64,000 nucleotides of DNA from GCA-2748575 sp965222725. GTDB taxonomy: Bacteria > Pseudomonadota > Gammaproteobacteria > Pseudomonadales > Ketobacteraceae. Under the pieces are notes generated by a model, which ran no database searches, was not told the DNA's origin, and saw nothing but the letters and a program-made list of their open reading frames with translations. The stretch covers positions 5,332,001-5,396,000 of the forward strand of contig OZ244969.1 of assembly GCA_965222725.1 (NCBI GenBank), written 5' to 3'. Positions 1-7,132 of the stretch are shown here, in pieces; position 1 is the first letter of the stretch; each line of letters starts with the position of its first letter. The translations under genes and the position numbers were made by a program.

Positions 1-96
1 AAACATGGCGATATCCAGGGCGTTGTACTTTTCCGGGCGATTCAGCTTAACAAAAGCAATACCCGCTTCCACGGTAAGGGTCACTCGATCTGACAT
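1..96 (-). CDS. Enoyl-CoA hydratase/isomerase (crotonase) family protein, N-terminal fragment
   Basis: Only the first 32 codons are inside the window; the gene runs off the left edge. It reads from an ATG at 94-96 leftward and contains VKLNRPEKYNALD, the highly conserved first strand and loop of the crotonase fold, where the NRP...NAL segment begins the acyl-CoA site. A GGAAGTG-like ribosome binding site lies just upstream. Crotonase enzymes hydrate, isomerise or hydrolyse acyl-CoA thioesters in the cytoplasm. The exact substrate cannot be told from the N-terminus alone. It is separated from thpR upstream on the same strand by about 130 bases. Confidence 0.85.
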   Translation of the reverse strand, partial: MSDRVTLTVEAGIAFVKLNRPEKYNALDIAMF

Positions 97-228
97 AGGT
101 CACTTCCATCGGATAAACAATGGAGCAGATTCTAACAATAATGCCGCCGGCTTGAACCGTAAAAACCGGCTGAGGTCAGGGGGAAAATTGCCGATTCAGG
201 TGTGCCGTACCCACCAGATGCTGAAAAG

Positions 229-813
229 CTACCCCAGTAGCAGGGAACGGTAAGGGGTATAAATACTGCCGGAAGCGGTCAGTTCACTGGTATAGAGTGT
301 CAGGGAAGACCAGCACACGGGAATTGCCAACGGCTCACCGGAGAAACAAACCGGCTGTCGCTTTTGCGCTCTGGCCAGCGTGATATGGGGATTGAAACGC
401 CGCCTGTCCAGCGACACACCCTGCTCACGACAAACACTGCTGATGCCAGCCTGCAAGGCCAGCAGTTCCCTGGCAGGATCCACCAGCGCTGCCAGTATGG
501 GCGATTTGGCGTCGGGAAAACCACTTACCGCCGTCAGATTGGCTGTGGCTACCGGTGTACCGGCCAACGACTCGTTAACGGCCTGCCAGAGTTGCTGCAA
601 ACAGGTCTCAGTCTGCTCACCCAGAAAAGCCAGTGTCAGGTGCCAGTTTTTGACGGGAATCCAACGCAGCTTTTTTAATGGCGGAACAGTTTTCAATTCT
701 GCCACCCGTTGCCGTAATGCTGCCTGGGCCGCTGGTGGCAGATCCAATGCCAGAAAAGAACGTTGCCCTTTTGGCGGTAATGCGTCTGATGATGTTTCAG
801 TTTGCTCTGTCAT
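229..813 (-). CDS. thpR: RNA 2',3'-cyclic phosphodiesterase (2H phosphoesterase)
   Basis: A 194-residue protein with the two hallmark 2H motifs: HLTLAFLG near residue 58 and HITLARAQ near residue 143 (HxTx twice). The opening RSFLALDLP is typical of the LigT/ThpR group. Family members hydrolyse 2',3'-cyclic phosphate ends of RNA and can join tRNA half-molecules in vitro. Length matches the family (about 175-195). The N-terminal 17 residues are polar and may be a short extension. It is transcribed leftward, 19 bases beyond the terminator of the ompW-like gene, so it is probably expressed on its own or with the crotonase gene further left. Confidence 0.9.
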   Translation of the reverse strand: MTEQTETSSDALPPKGQRSFLALDLPPAAQAALRQRVAELKTVPPLKKLRWIPVKNWHLTLAFLGEQTETCLQQLWQAVNESLAGTPVATANLTAVSGFPDAKSPILAALVDPARELLALQAGISSVCREQGVSLDRRRFNPHITLARAQKRQPVCFSGEPLAIPVCWSSLTLYTSELTASGSIYTPYRSLLLG

Positions 814-831
814 CTCATCAGTTTACACCAC

Positions 832-861
832 AAAAAAAAGCCGGTATCTCCTGACACCGGC
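832..861 (-). terminator. Rho-independent terminator of the ompW-like gene
   Basis: On the minus strand GCCGGT (861-856) pairs with ACCGGC (845-840) and is followed by eight T (839-832). It sits 46 bases beyond the ompW-like stop codon and just before the thpR start. Confidence 0.8.
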
Positions 862-906
862 CCAAATTTTGGATTGCTGAAAAACGTTTGCTGAAAAAGC
901 CGGTAA

Positions 907-1578
907 TTACAGTTTGTAAACCACGTTCAGACGGTAAACGATAGGATCAATATTCACATCAAAGCGGGTTGCCTCGGTACCGTTCACGCCCACTTTGGCT
1001 TCAGTATCAATATCAATCCAGTACAGGCCTGCATTCACGCCCCACTTGTCATCAATCTGATAATCAACACCGGCGGAAACAGCCAGCCCCCAGGAATCTT
1101 TCAGTTTCACATCAACATCATCTGTACCCAGTGTCGCTTTGAGTTCGTCATCTTCTTTTTCACCGAAGAAGGTGGTGAAGTTAACACCCAGACCAGCGTA
1201 CAGGTTCAACTGGTTTTCAACAGGGAAGTTATACTGCAGGCTGACAGTAGGAGGCAGATGCTTGGTTTCACCAATGGAAATACCATCCAGGCCACCATCG
1301 CCTTCAATGTCGTGAGTGAAAGGGGTGGCTGCCAATACTTCAAGCCCCAGGTTAGAACTGAACATATAGGTCAAGCTGATACCCGCCGCAGCACCGGATT
1401 CCACTTCCACTTTGGTACCCGCACCCAGAACGTCATCACTATCAGAATCCGGATTTACCGACGCATAACCACCACGAACCACCATATCCCCGGCCTCATA
1501 AGCCACGGCCTGGCCAACACCCAGCGCAATCATGGACACAGCAAAAGGCGCTACAACTTTCTTGGTTAAGGTTTTCAT
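907..1578 (-). CDS. ompW: OmpW-family outer membrane beta-barrel protein
   Basis: A 223-residue protein with a clear signal peptide (a lysine-rich start, then FAVSMIALGVGQAVA with an AxA-type cut near residue 26). The mature part has the OmpW pattern: YMFSSNLGLEVLAATPF, then PPTVSLQYNF, then YAGLGVNFTTF, and an ending in alternating residues with a C-terminal aromatic-hydrophobic strand (VYRLNVVYKL). OmpW proteins form small eight-stranded barrels that pass small hydrophobic molecules through the outer membrane. The gene diverges from the DUF1499 lipoprotein gene across about 150 bases and ends in its own terminator. Family assignment is strong; the substrate is unknown. Confidence 0.88.
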   Translation of the reverse strand: MKTLTKKVVAPFAVSMIALGVGQAVAYEAGDMVVRGGYASVNPDSDSDDVLGAGTKVEVESGAAAGISLTYMFSSNLGLEVLAATPFTHDIEGDGGLDGISIGETKHLPPTVSLQYNFPVENQLNLYAGLGVNFTTFFGEKEDDELKATLGTDDVDVKLKDSWGLAVSAGVDYQIDDKWGVNAGLYWIDIDTEAKVGVNGTEATRFDVNIDPIVYRLNVVYKL

Positions 1579-1727
1579 TACTCACTTCCTCTCCGACTAA
1601 AACAACAGTTCGACGCGATGAAACTGATCCCCACATCGTGTAAGCTGCAGTCTATAGTCAGCGGGGGTAACGAAACTGACATATATCAATTCCAATAATT
1701 GTTTAAACCACTCAGGGGGAACGAATA

Positions 1728-2189
1728 ATGCGTTTTATTGACGGAAGTCAAAAGTTGATCAGGCTGGCACTGGGTGCCGCTGCTGTGATAATCACCGGAT
1801 GCGCCGGCAGCCCGCCATCCGACCTGGGCATCAGTGATGGCCGCCTGGCCCCCTGCCCCAGCTCGCCCAACTGCGTCAGCAGCTATGCCGACGACGATCA
1901 TGCCGTTTCCCCCTGGCCTTATAAAGGCAGTGCCGAGGCCGCCCAGAAAAAACTGGTGAACGTTCTTGAGGCAACCGACAATGCCACTATCATCGCCAAT
2001 GACGCCGGCTATATCCGGGCTGAATTTGAATCCTCCCTCATGGGTTTTGTGGACGATGTGGAGTTTGTGATCGGGGGGCAGCAGGTTCAGATGCGCTCAG
2101 CCTCGCGCCTGGGGTATTCGGACCTGGGAGCCAATCGCAACCGAATCAACGACCTGCGGGCAAAGTTTATGCCCTGTTGCGAACAGTAA
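1728..2189 (+). CDS. DUF1499 family lipoprotein
   Basis: A 153-residue protein with a lipoprotein signal: a hydrophobic stretch followed by ITGC, so Cys25 would be the lipidated residue. The DUF1499 core follows: LAPCPSSPNCVSS near residue 40, then VEFVIGGQQVQMRSASRLGYSDLGANRNRI, the family's most conserved region. DUF1499 proteins are widespread in proteobacteria and have no established biochemical role; this one would be anchored in the periplasmic face of a membrane. A GGGGGA ribosome binding site precedes the ATG. It is a single gene that converges on cheV. Confidence 0.85.
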   Translation: MRFIDGSQKLIRLALGAAAVIITGCAGSPPSDLGISDGRLAPCPSSPNCVSSYADDDHAVSPWPYKGSAEAAQKKLVNVLEATDNATIIANDAGYIRAEFESSLMGFVDDVEFVIGGQQVQMRSASRLGYSDLGANRNRINDLRAKFMPCCEQ

Positions 2190-2205
2190 TTAACGGCATC
2201 GCGCA

Positions 2206-2242
2206 AAAACGAAAACGCCCGGCGGTAACGAGCCGCCGGGCG
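2206..2242 (-). terminator. Strong hairpin terminator between the DUF1499 gene and cheV
   Basis: CGCCCGGCGG (2216-2225) and CCGCCGGGCG (2233-2242) form a perfect 10-bp stem with a 7-base loop. T-rich sequence follows it only on the minus strand (TTTTCGTTTTTG, about 2215-2204), so it best serves cheV. The stem could also stop transcripts from the DUF1499 gene. Confidence 0.75.
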
Positions 2243-2271
2243 CACTGATTCAACAAACGTGTTACCAACGC

Positions 2272-3213
2272 CTAAGCAGGAAACTTGTCCCGGTACTGTT
2301 TAACGTATTGCTGGAGTGTCTGGGCCAGGCGATCCGGTTCAAACTTCGACAAAAACTCATCACACCCCACCTTGTCCACCATGGCTTTGTTAAAGCTGCC
2401 ACTCAGCGAAGTGTGCAATATCACCGGCATATCCCTCAAGCGGGGATCCTGGCGGATTTCACGGGTCAGCCGATAGCCGTCCATTTCCGGCATTTCCGCA
2501 TCAGTTACCACACACACAAACTTTTTCGCCATGTCTTCGCCGCTATCAGCAAAGCGTTTCAGCAGCGCCAGCGCCCGGGCACCGTCATGGGCCTTCACCA
2601 CCTCCAGCCCCAGCTGTGAGGCCGTATCCACCACCTGGGCAATACCCACGCTGGAGTCATCCACGGCAAATATTTTCAGGCCTTTGGCCTGATCCACCAG
2701 CGACGTATCCAGACTGTCCTCACTGATGGCGCCACTGTAAGGTGAAATTTCCTGAAGCACCTTTTCCACATCGATAATTTCCACCAGCCGGTCATCTACC
2801 CGGGTAATAGCCGTCAGGTAGTGGTTGCGACCGGCGCCTTTCGGTGGCGGCAATATCTGCTCCCAGTTCATATTCACAATACGATCCACACCTTTCACCA
2901 GAAAAGCCTGAACCGTCATATTGTATTCCGCGATAATGATGTTGCAGTTTTGCCGGTCTTCCAGGGGTGGCATGCCGATGGCGGCGCCAAGATCAATCAC
3001 CGGAACCGTACGGCCGCGGGTATGGGTAACCCCCACCACAGCAGGATGGCTTTCCGGCAACGAGGTGAGCTTCGGCATTTGCTGGACTTCCTGAATCTTG
3101 AAGACATTAATGGCGAACATCTGCCCCCGGGACAGCGTAAACAATAATATCTCCAGCCGGTTTTCGCCCACCAGCTGGGTGCGTTGATCAACGGAATCCA
3201 GAACGCTCGCCAT
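2272..3213 (-). CDS. cheV: CheV-type chemotaxis adaptor (CheW domain plus receiver)
   Basis: A 313-residue protein. Residues about 15-165 form a CheW-like domain (LLFTLSRGQMFAINVFKIQEV, then GRTVPVIDLGAAIG). Residues about 180-310 form a receiver with the acidic pair in AVDDSS, the acceptor Asp in VTDAEMPEMDGY, and the conserved Lys in FLSKFEPD. CheV proteins couple chemoreceptors to the CheA kinase and are tuned by phosphorylation of the receiver. No cheA, cheR or cheB lies nearby, so its partners are elsewhere on the chromosome unless it serves the local receptor-like proteins. It is divergent from the EAL-HDOD gene across 241 bases. Confidence 0.93.
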   Translation of the reverse strand: MASVLDSVDQRTQLVGENRLEILLFTLSRGQMFAINVFKIQEVQQMPKLTSLPESHPAVVGVTHTRGRTVPVIDLGAAIGMPPLEDRQNCNIIIAEYNMTVQAFLVKGVDRIVNMNWEQILPPPKGAGRNHYLTAITRVDDRLVEIIDVEKVLQEISPYSGAISEDSLDTSLVDQAKGLKIFAVDDSSVGIAQVVDTASQLGLEVVKAHDGARALALLKRFADSGEDMAKKFVCVVTDAEMPEMDGYRLTREIRQDPRLRDMPVILHTSLSGSFNKAMVDKVGCDEFLSKFEPDRLAQTLQQYVKQYRDKFPA

Positions 3214-3454
3214 GTACTACTCCAAACTGAAAACGGATACAGGAATCTATTCATGTAGCTAATCTAACAGTGTAGACGAACACCAGCCGCACCTGCTGTG
3301 AGTAACGATTTGTTATAACTAATCACTCTAACCCTGAGTAAATCCATAGCGATATCAACAGCAATAACAGGAGCCCCTCCGAATCCCTCGTGCCTGAGGG
3401 TGACAGTGCTAAACTGTGGGGATAATTGAATATCTTCAGTGGCAGATGATCTGA

Positions 3455-4669
3455 ATGAGTGAAACCCGGACACTTTTCGCACGACAACCAATCTATAACG
3501 CTGAGCTTGGCGTTGAGGGCTACGAACTGCTTTACCGCCCCTTGTCGAGGGAGGAAGAATTCGATGACATCATAGCCACCTCCGATGTGGTGCTGAATGC
3601 TTTTACCGAAGTAGGGCTGGCCAAGGCCACGGAATCCAGCCAGGCATTTATCAACTTTCCACGTCACTGGCTGATGTCGCCGCCGCCCTTTGAAGCCCAC
3701 GCGGTGGTGATCGAAATTCTGGAATCGGTGGAAGTCGATGACGACCTGATTAAAGCCGTAGCGGAACTGAAAGCCCAAGGCTACAAACTGGCCCTGGATG
3801 ATTTTGAATTCGCGGATACCAAAAAAGCCCTGATTGAACTGGCAGACATTATCAAAATTGATGTGCTGGCCCACAAGGGCGAAGCACTGGATAGGCTGAT
3901 TCGGCAACTGAAGCCCTTCGGCAAAGTATTGCTGGCAGAAAAAGTGGAAGACTACCAGATGTTTTCCCGCTGCCAGGAACTGGGTTGCACCCTGTTCCAG
4001 GGCTATTTTCTGTGTCGCCCCCAGGCGGTGGAAGGCCAGGTGCTACCGGCCAACAAGCTGGTGGTAATGCGCCTGCTGGCGGATCTGCAGAATCCGGACA
4101 TTTCCATCAAGGATCTGGAAAACAGCATCTCCAACGATCCCACCCTGGGTATCAAATTGCTGAAAGTGATTAACAGCGCCCAGTATGCCCTTTCCCGGAA
4201 AGTGGAAAGCCTGCAAAAAGCCATCGTATTACTGGGCCTGCAAAAACTGAAGGCCTGGGCCAGTATGATTGCCCTGTCGAAGCTTTCCGATAAGCCATCA
4301 GAATTGCTCACCCTGACGCTGACCCGCGCCAAAATGCTGGAGCTGCTGGCTAATGAAACCGGCAAAGCCAGCCCGGACAAATACTTTACCGTGGGTCTGT
4401 TTTCGTCGGTGGATGCGTTCTTTGATCAAACCAAAGCCCACATTCTGGAATCCCTGCCTCTGGAAAAGGAAGTGAGCGAAGCCCTGCTGGATTACAAAGG
4501 CGAGCTGGGCGTTCTTCTGAAGGCCTGCATTCACCATGAACAGGGGGAATGGGATCAGATTCCCTGGTCCAGCCTCAATGATCTGGGTGTAAACGAAGAA
4601 ACTCTTGAAAAAGCCTATTTCGACAGTTTACGCTGGGCCCTTGATGTGATGTCGTCCCTGCTGAAATAG
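3455..4669 (+). CDS. EAL-HDOD signalling protein (YuxH type)
   Basis: A 404-residue protein. The N-terminal half resembles an EAL domain (FARQPIYNAELGVEGYELLYRP), but the catalytic signature is ELL rather than EAL and the DDFGTG loop reads DDFEFAD, so c-di-GMP hydrolysis is unlikely. The C-terminal half is an HDOD domain (ISNDPTLGIKLLKVINSA, then ALSRKVESLQKAIVLLG). This EAL-HDOD pairing is a known family of signalling scaffolds, several of which influence motility or c-di-GMP output. The downstream tatD gene begins 9 bases after its stop, so the two are likely co-transcribed. Confidence 0.9.
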   Translation: MSETRTLFARQPIYNAELGVEGYELLYRPLSREEEFDDIIATSDVVLNAFTEVGLAKATESSQAFINFPRHWLMSPPPFEAHAVVIEILESVEVDDDLIKAVAELKAQGYKLALDDFEFADTKKALIELADIIKIDVLAHKGEALDRLIRQLKPFGKVLLAEKVEDYQMFSRCQELGCTLFQGYFLCRPQAVEGQVLPANKLVVMRLLADLQNPDISIKDLENSISNDPTLGIKLLKVINSAQYALSRKVESLQKAIVLLGLQKLKAWASMIALSKLSDKPSELLTLTLTRAKMLELLANETGKASPDKYFTVGLFSSVDAFFDQTKAHILESLPLEKEVSEALLDYKGELGVLLKACIHHEQGEWDQIPWSSLNDLGVNEETLEKAYFDSLRWALDVMSSLLK

Positions 4670-4678
4670 GTCCTGCCC

Positions 4679-5470
4679 TTGATAGATATTGGTATTAATT
4701 TTACGGACAAGGCGTTTCGTAACGACCTTGAGACTTGCCTGCACGAAGCCGCTGCTGCCGGTGTCACCCATATGCTGGTGACCGGTACGGATGTGAGCGG
4801 TTCCCGGGCTGCGGCGGACCTGTGTGAACAACACCCCGACCAGCTGTATGCCACCGCCGGCGTTCACCCCCACCATGCCCGCGACTGGGATGAAGATGTT
4901 GAGCAGCAGCTTGAATCCTTGTTAACACTGCCCCACGTGGTGGCAGCGGGAGAAACAGGCCTGGATTTTAACCGGGATTTTTCGCCCCGCCCCAAACAGG
5001 TGGAAGCCTTCGAAGCCCAGCTGCAACTGGCCGCAAAAACCGGCAAGCCGCTGTTTCTGCATGAACGGGATGCCTTTGACACCCAATACGATATTCTGAA
5101 AACCCACCGACCCCATATCAGCAATGGGGTGATTCATTGTTTTACCGGCAACGAAACCGCCCTGCGGGCTTATCTGGATCTGGATCTTTATATTGGTATT
5201 ACCGGCTGGATTTGTGATGAACGCCGCGGCCAGGAACTGCAGCAGATTGTGCGCTACATTCCCGACGACCGCCTGCTGATTGAAACCGATGGCCCCTACC
5301 TGCTGCCACGGGATCTGAAACCGCGCCCCAAGTCACGCCGCAACGAGCCTAGATACCTGCCACATATTGCCGCCCGCATTGCCGATCTGCGGAATCAGTC
5401 GTTAGAACTTGTAGAGGAACAAACCCGGGCCAACAGCATTCGCTGTTTCAGATTGCCGCTTTCGCCCTGA
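4679..5470 (+). CDS. tatD: TatD-family 3'-5' deoxyribonuclease
   Basis: A 263-residue TIM-barrel metal-dependent hydrolase close to E. coli TatD. It opens with IDIGINFTD (TatD proper lacks the HxH of its paralogues here), then TAGVHPHHA, GETGLDFNRDF, FLHERDAFD, HCFTGN, GITGWICDERRG and ETDGPYLLPRDL; the His, Glu and Asp residues are metal ligands. TatD degrades DNA 3' ends and helps repair oxidative damage. The start is a TTG at 4679, with TAGG eight bases upstream and no ATG alternative nearby. The 3' end overlaps the convergent metallo-beta-lactamase-fold gene by 23 bases. Confidence 0.93.
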   Translation: MIDIGINFTDKAFRNDLETCLHEAAAAGVTHMLVTGTDVSGSRAAADLCEQHPDQLYATAGVHPHHARDWDEDVEQQLESLLTLPHVVAAGETGLDFNRDFSPRPKQVEAFEAQLQLAAKTGKPLFLHERDAFDTQYDILKTHRPHISNGVIHCFTGNETALRAYLDLDLYIGITGWICDERRGQELQQIVRYIPDDRLLIETDGPYLLPRDLKPRPKSRRNEPRYLPHIAARIADLRNQSLELVEEQTRANSIRCFRLPLSP

Positions 5471-6194
5471 CACCGGAACCCACTTCCAGCGCTTCAAACC
5501 AATCCAGAAAACGCTGCACATCCTGACCTTTAAACAGGCGGCCATGTTGCGGCGCCATTAATTCAATATCCATTTTGCGCACCCGGTCGATCCAGTGCTG
5601 CTTGGCCGTATTGGATGGCATCCAGCGGCGGTGAAAGCCTTCCATTTTGGGGATGTGCTCTGCAAAGTCATCCACAAACAGCGGCGCACCGGGATTTTCC
5701 AGCGCCGCGCCTACATCGCCGGAAAACAGAATCTTTGCCTTGGGATCGTACACATGAAAATTGCCGGAAGAATGCAGATAATGGGCAGGAACAAACTGCA
5801 GCTCGATATCACCCAGGCGCAGCTTGGCGCCTTCATCGGGAATGGCCGAATACTTAATATTACTCATACCAAAATGCCGGACAAAGCCTTCCCACAACCA
5901 GGGGCAATGCAGAGTGGCATCGCTCAGCACCTCATCCCATAATCCCAGCGACGAGATAATGTCAGGATCCTGGTGAGAGGCAAACAAATGCTTTACCTGT
6001 TTCAACGGCACAAATTTCAGTACCGACGCCAGCATGGGGGCAAAGAGTTCAATACCGCCGGGATCCAGTAAAATCGCCTGCTGCCCACTCACCACCATAA
6101 ACTGGTTGGTATCGATGATCTTGTCCGGCTTGTCCGGATCACGGCCAAACAGAATCCACTGATGTTGCTCCTGATAAATAGTCTTCGCTTCCAT
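5448..6194 (-). CDS. Metallo-beta-lactamase-fold protein of the diiron (ODP-like) type
   Basis: A 248-residue protein with a metallo-beta-lactamase fold. In place of the usual HxHxDH it has SHQDPDIIS near residue 94, then PAHYLHSSGNF, LFSGDVGAA and APQHGRLF. This is the ligand pattern of the diiron branch related to flavodiiron proteins and oxygen-binding ODP sensors, without a flavodoxin domain. From family knowledge it may bind oxygen or nitric oxide; no substrate can be read from sequence. The start ATG follows an AGAGGGG ribosome binding site. It lies 8 bases after the receptor-like gene upstream, so an operon is likely. ODP modules are often tied to chemoreceptors, which makes this pairing suggestive. 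Confidence 0.8.
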   Translation of the reverse strand: MEAKTIYQEQHQWILFGRDPDKPDKIIDTNQFMVVSGQQAILLDPGGIELFAPMLASVLKFVPLKQVKHLFASHQDPDIISSLGLWDEVLSDATLHCPWLWEGFVRHFGMSNIKYSAIPDEGAKLRLGDIELQFVPAHYLHSSGNFHVYDPKAKILFSGDVGAALENPGAPLFVDDFAEHIPKMEGFHRRWMPSNTAKQHWIDRVRKMDIELMAPQHGRLFKGQDVQRFLDWFEALEVGSGVRAKAAI

Positions 6195-6202
6195 GGGCCC
6201 CT

Positions 6203-6835
6203 CTAAAGTTCCAGTATGCGTATGGAGTTGGCGACAAGTTGCTTGATCTGATTGGCCTGCTTTTGAATATTTTCCGCCATCTGCATCAGGTTTTCTTTAA
6301 ACTCACCGGTGCGTTGCGCCTCCAGACGTGAACTGACAGCTACCACGTCAATGGCACGCATATGTTGCTGCACCTCATCCAGCTTTTCATTCAACTGCTT
6401 GAGCAGCACCTGAAAGGCCGCTTCCAGTTGGCGGTATTCTGAATCGATGGAATGCATGTAGGGTTCAAGGGATTCGCGATAGGTGGCACCGGCTGCCATT
6501 TCCCAGGCCCGGTTAATCTGGGCAACGGCAACACTGGTGCGCCATTCATGCACGGTTACGCCGGAAAGCTGAATGGCGGTGGTGTTAATAGAGCGGGCTA
6601 ACTTGATGGTTTTGTTGGCCAGTTCATCATAGAAATTGGCGATCACAGACAAACCCGCAGCGCGACTGCCGGCCCGCAATACAATGGCCGATGCATTCTT
6701 TGCCGACAGGGTCAGCTGGCGGGCAATCATTTCCGCATGGTGGAGTTCCGCCGCCACGGTGGCGGCGGCAATGGCCAGCGAGGTGTGATTACTGATCTGT
6801 TCTGCAGACGATGAATCCATGGAAAGCAAAGGCAA
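6203..6835 (-). CDS. Small chemoreceptor-like protein with a degenerate signalling tip
   Basis: A 210-residue, mostly helical soluble protein with no membrane segment. Residues about 45-90 (LSAKNASAIVLRAGSRAAGL...IANFYDELANKTIKLA) follow the layout of the chemoreceptor signalling hairpin, whose classic form is [21 protein letters not shown]. Only part of the receptor consensus is kept, so it is not a normal MCP. The C-terminus (about 135-205) is a second helical, coiled-coil region. The start is a TTG at 6835, 7 bases after a perfect AGGAGG; the first ATG lies 15 bases further in. It sits directly upstream of the diiron protein gene. Role unknown; a sensor-adaptor for that protein is a guess. 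Confidence 0.6.
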   Translation of the reverse strand: MPLLSMDSSSAEQISNHTSLAIAAATVAAELHHAEMIARQLTLSAKNASAIVLRAGSRAAGLSVIANFYDELANKTIKLARSINTTAIQLSGVTVHEWRTSVAVAQINRAWEMAAGATYRESLEPYMHSIDSEYRQLEAAFQVLLKQLNEKLDEVQQHMRAIDVVAVSSRLEAQRTGEFKENLMQMAENIQKQANQIKQLVANSIRILEL

Positions 6836-6842
6836 ACCGCGT

Positions 6843-6848
6843 CCTCCT
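6843..6848 (-). promoter_or_regulatory. Ribosome binding site fixing a TTG start
   Basis: A perfect AGGAGG (minus strand) ends 7 bases before the TTG at 6835-6833. The first in-frame ATG (6820) would be 22 bases away, too far, so the TTG is the better start for the receptor-like protein. Confidence 0.7.
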
Positions 6849-6868
6849 TTTTCCAGAAAGCATAGCTT

Positions 6869-7132
6869 CTATTGATCAGTCTCGCTCAAAAATTCCACCA
6901 GTTCCTGAGGGCCGAAAGGCCAGCCCAGTTCTCTGCCGCTGTGCTTTTGCAGGATTACCGGAATCCGCACACCATAGCGCTCCACCAGAGCATCATCATC
7001 GGCAATGTCCACTTCCTCCACCGCAAAAAACGCCAGGTTCAGGGTGGCCTGGTAAATGGCTTTTGCCTGATCACACAAATGGCATCCAAGGGTGGTGTAA
7101 AACACCAGCTGTTCTTTCTGTTCAGCTTCCAT
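6869..7132 (-). CDS. Glutaredoxin family protein (DUF836 type)
   Basis: An 87-residue thioredoxin-fold protein with the redox motif TTLGCHLCDQAK (CxxC) near the N-terminus and the cis-proline segment VRIPVILQ. It closes with GWPFGPQELVEFL, typical of the small glutaredoxin-like DUF836 group. It probably reduces disulfides in the cytoplasm. The ATG at 7132 is preferred; a GTG at 7150 would add six residues but has no better ribosome binding site. Its start overlaps the 3' end of the large membrane protein gene by 11 bases, so translation is probably coupled. Confidence 0.85.
   Translation of the reverse strand: MEAEQKEQLVFYTTLGCHLCDQAKAIYQATLNLAFFAVEEVDIADDDALVERYGVRIPVILQKHSGRELGWPFGPQELVEFLSETDQ

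Noticed and set aside
3214..3454. Sigma-28 (flagellar) promoter before the chemotaxis-type genes
   Set aside because: A TAAA-like string is present, but the second element does not fit GCCGATAA at correct spacing, so I did not call it.
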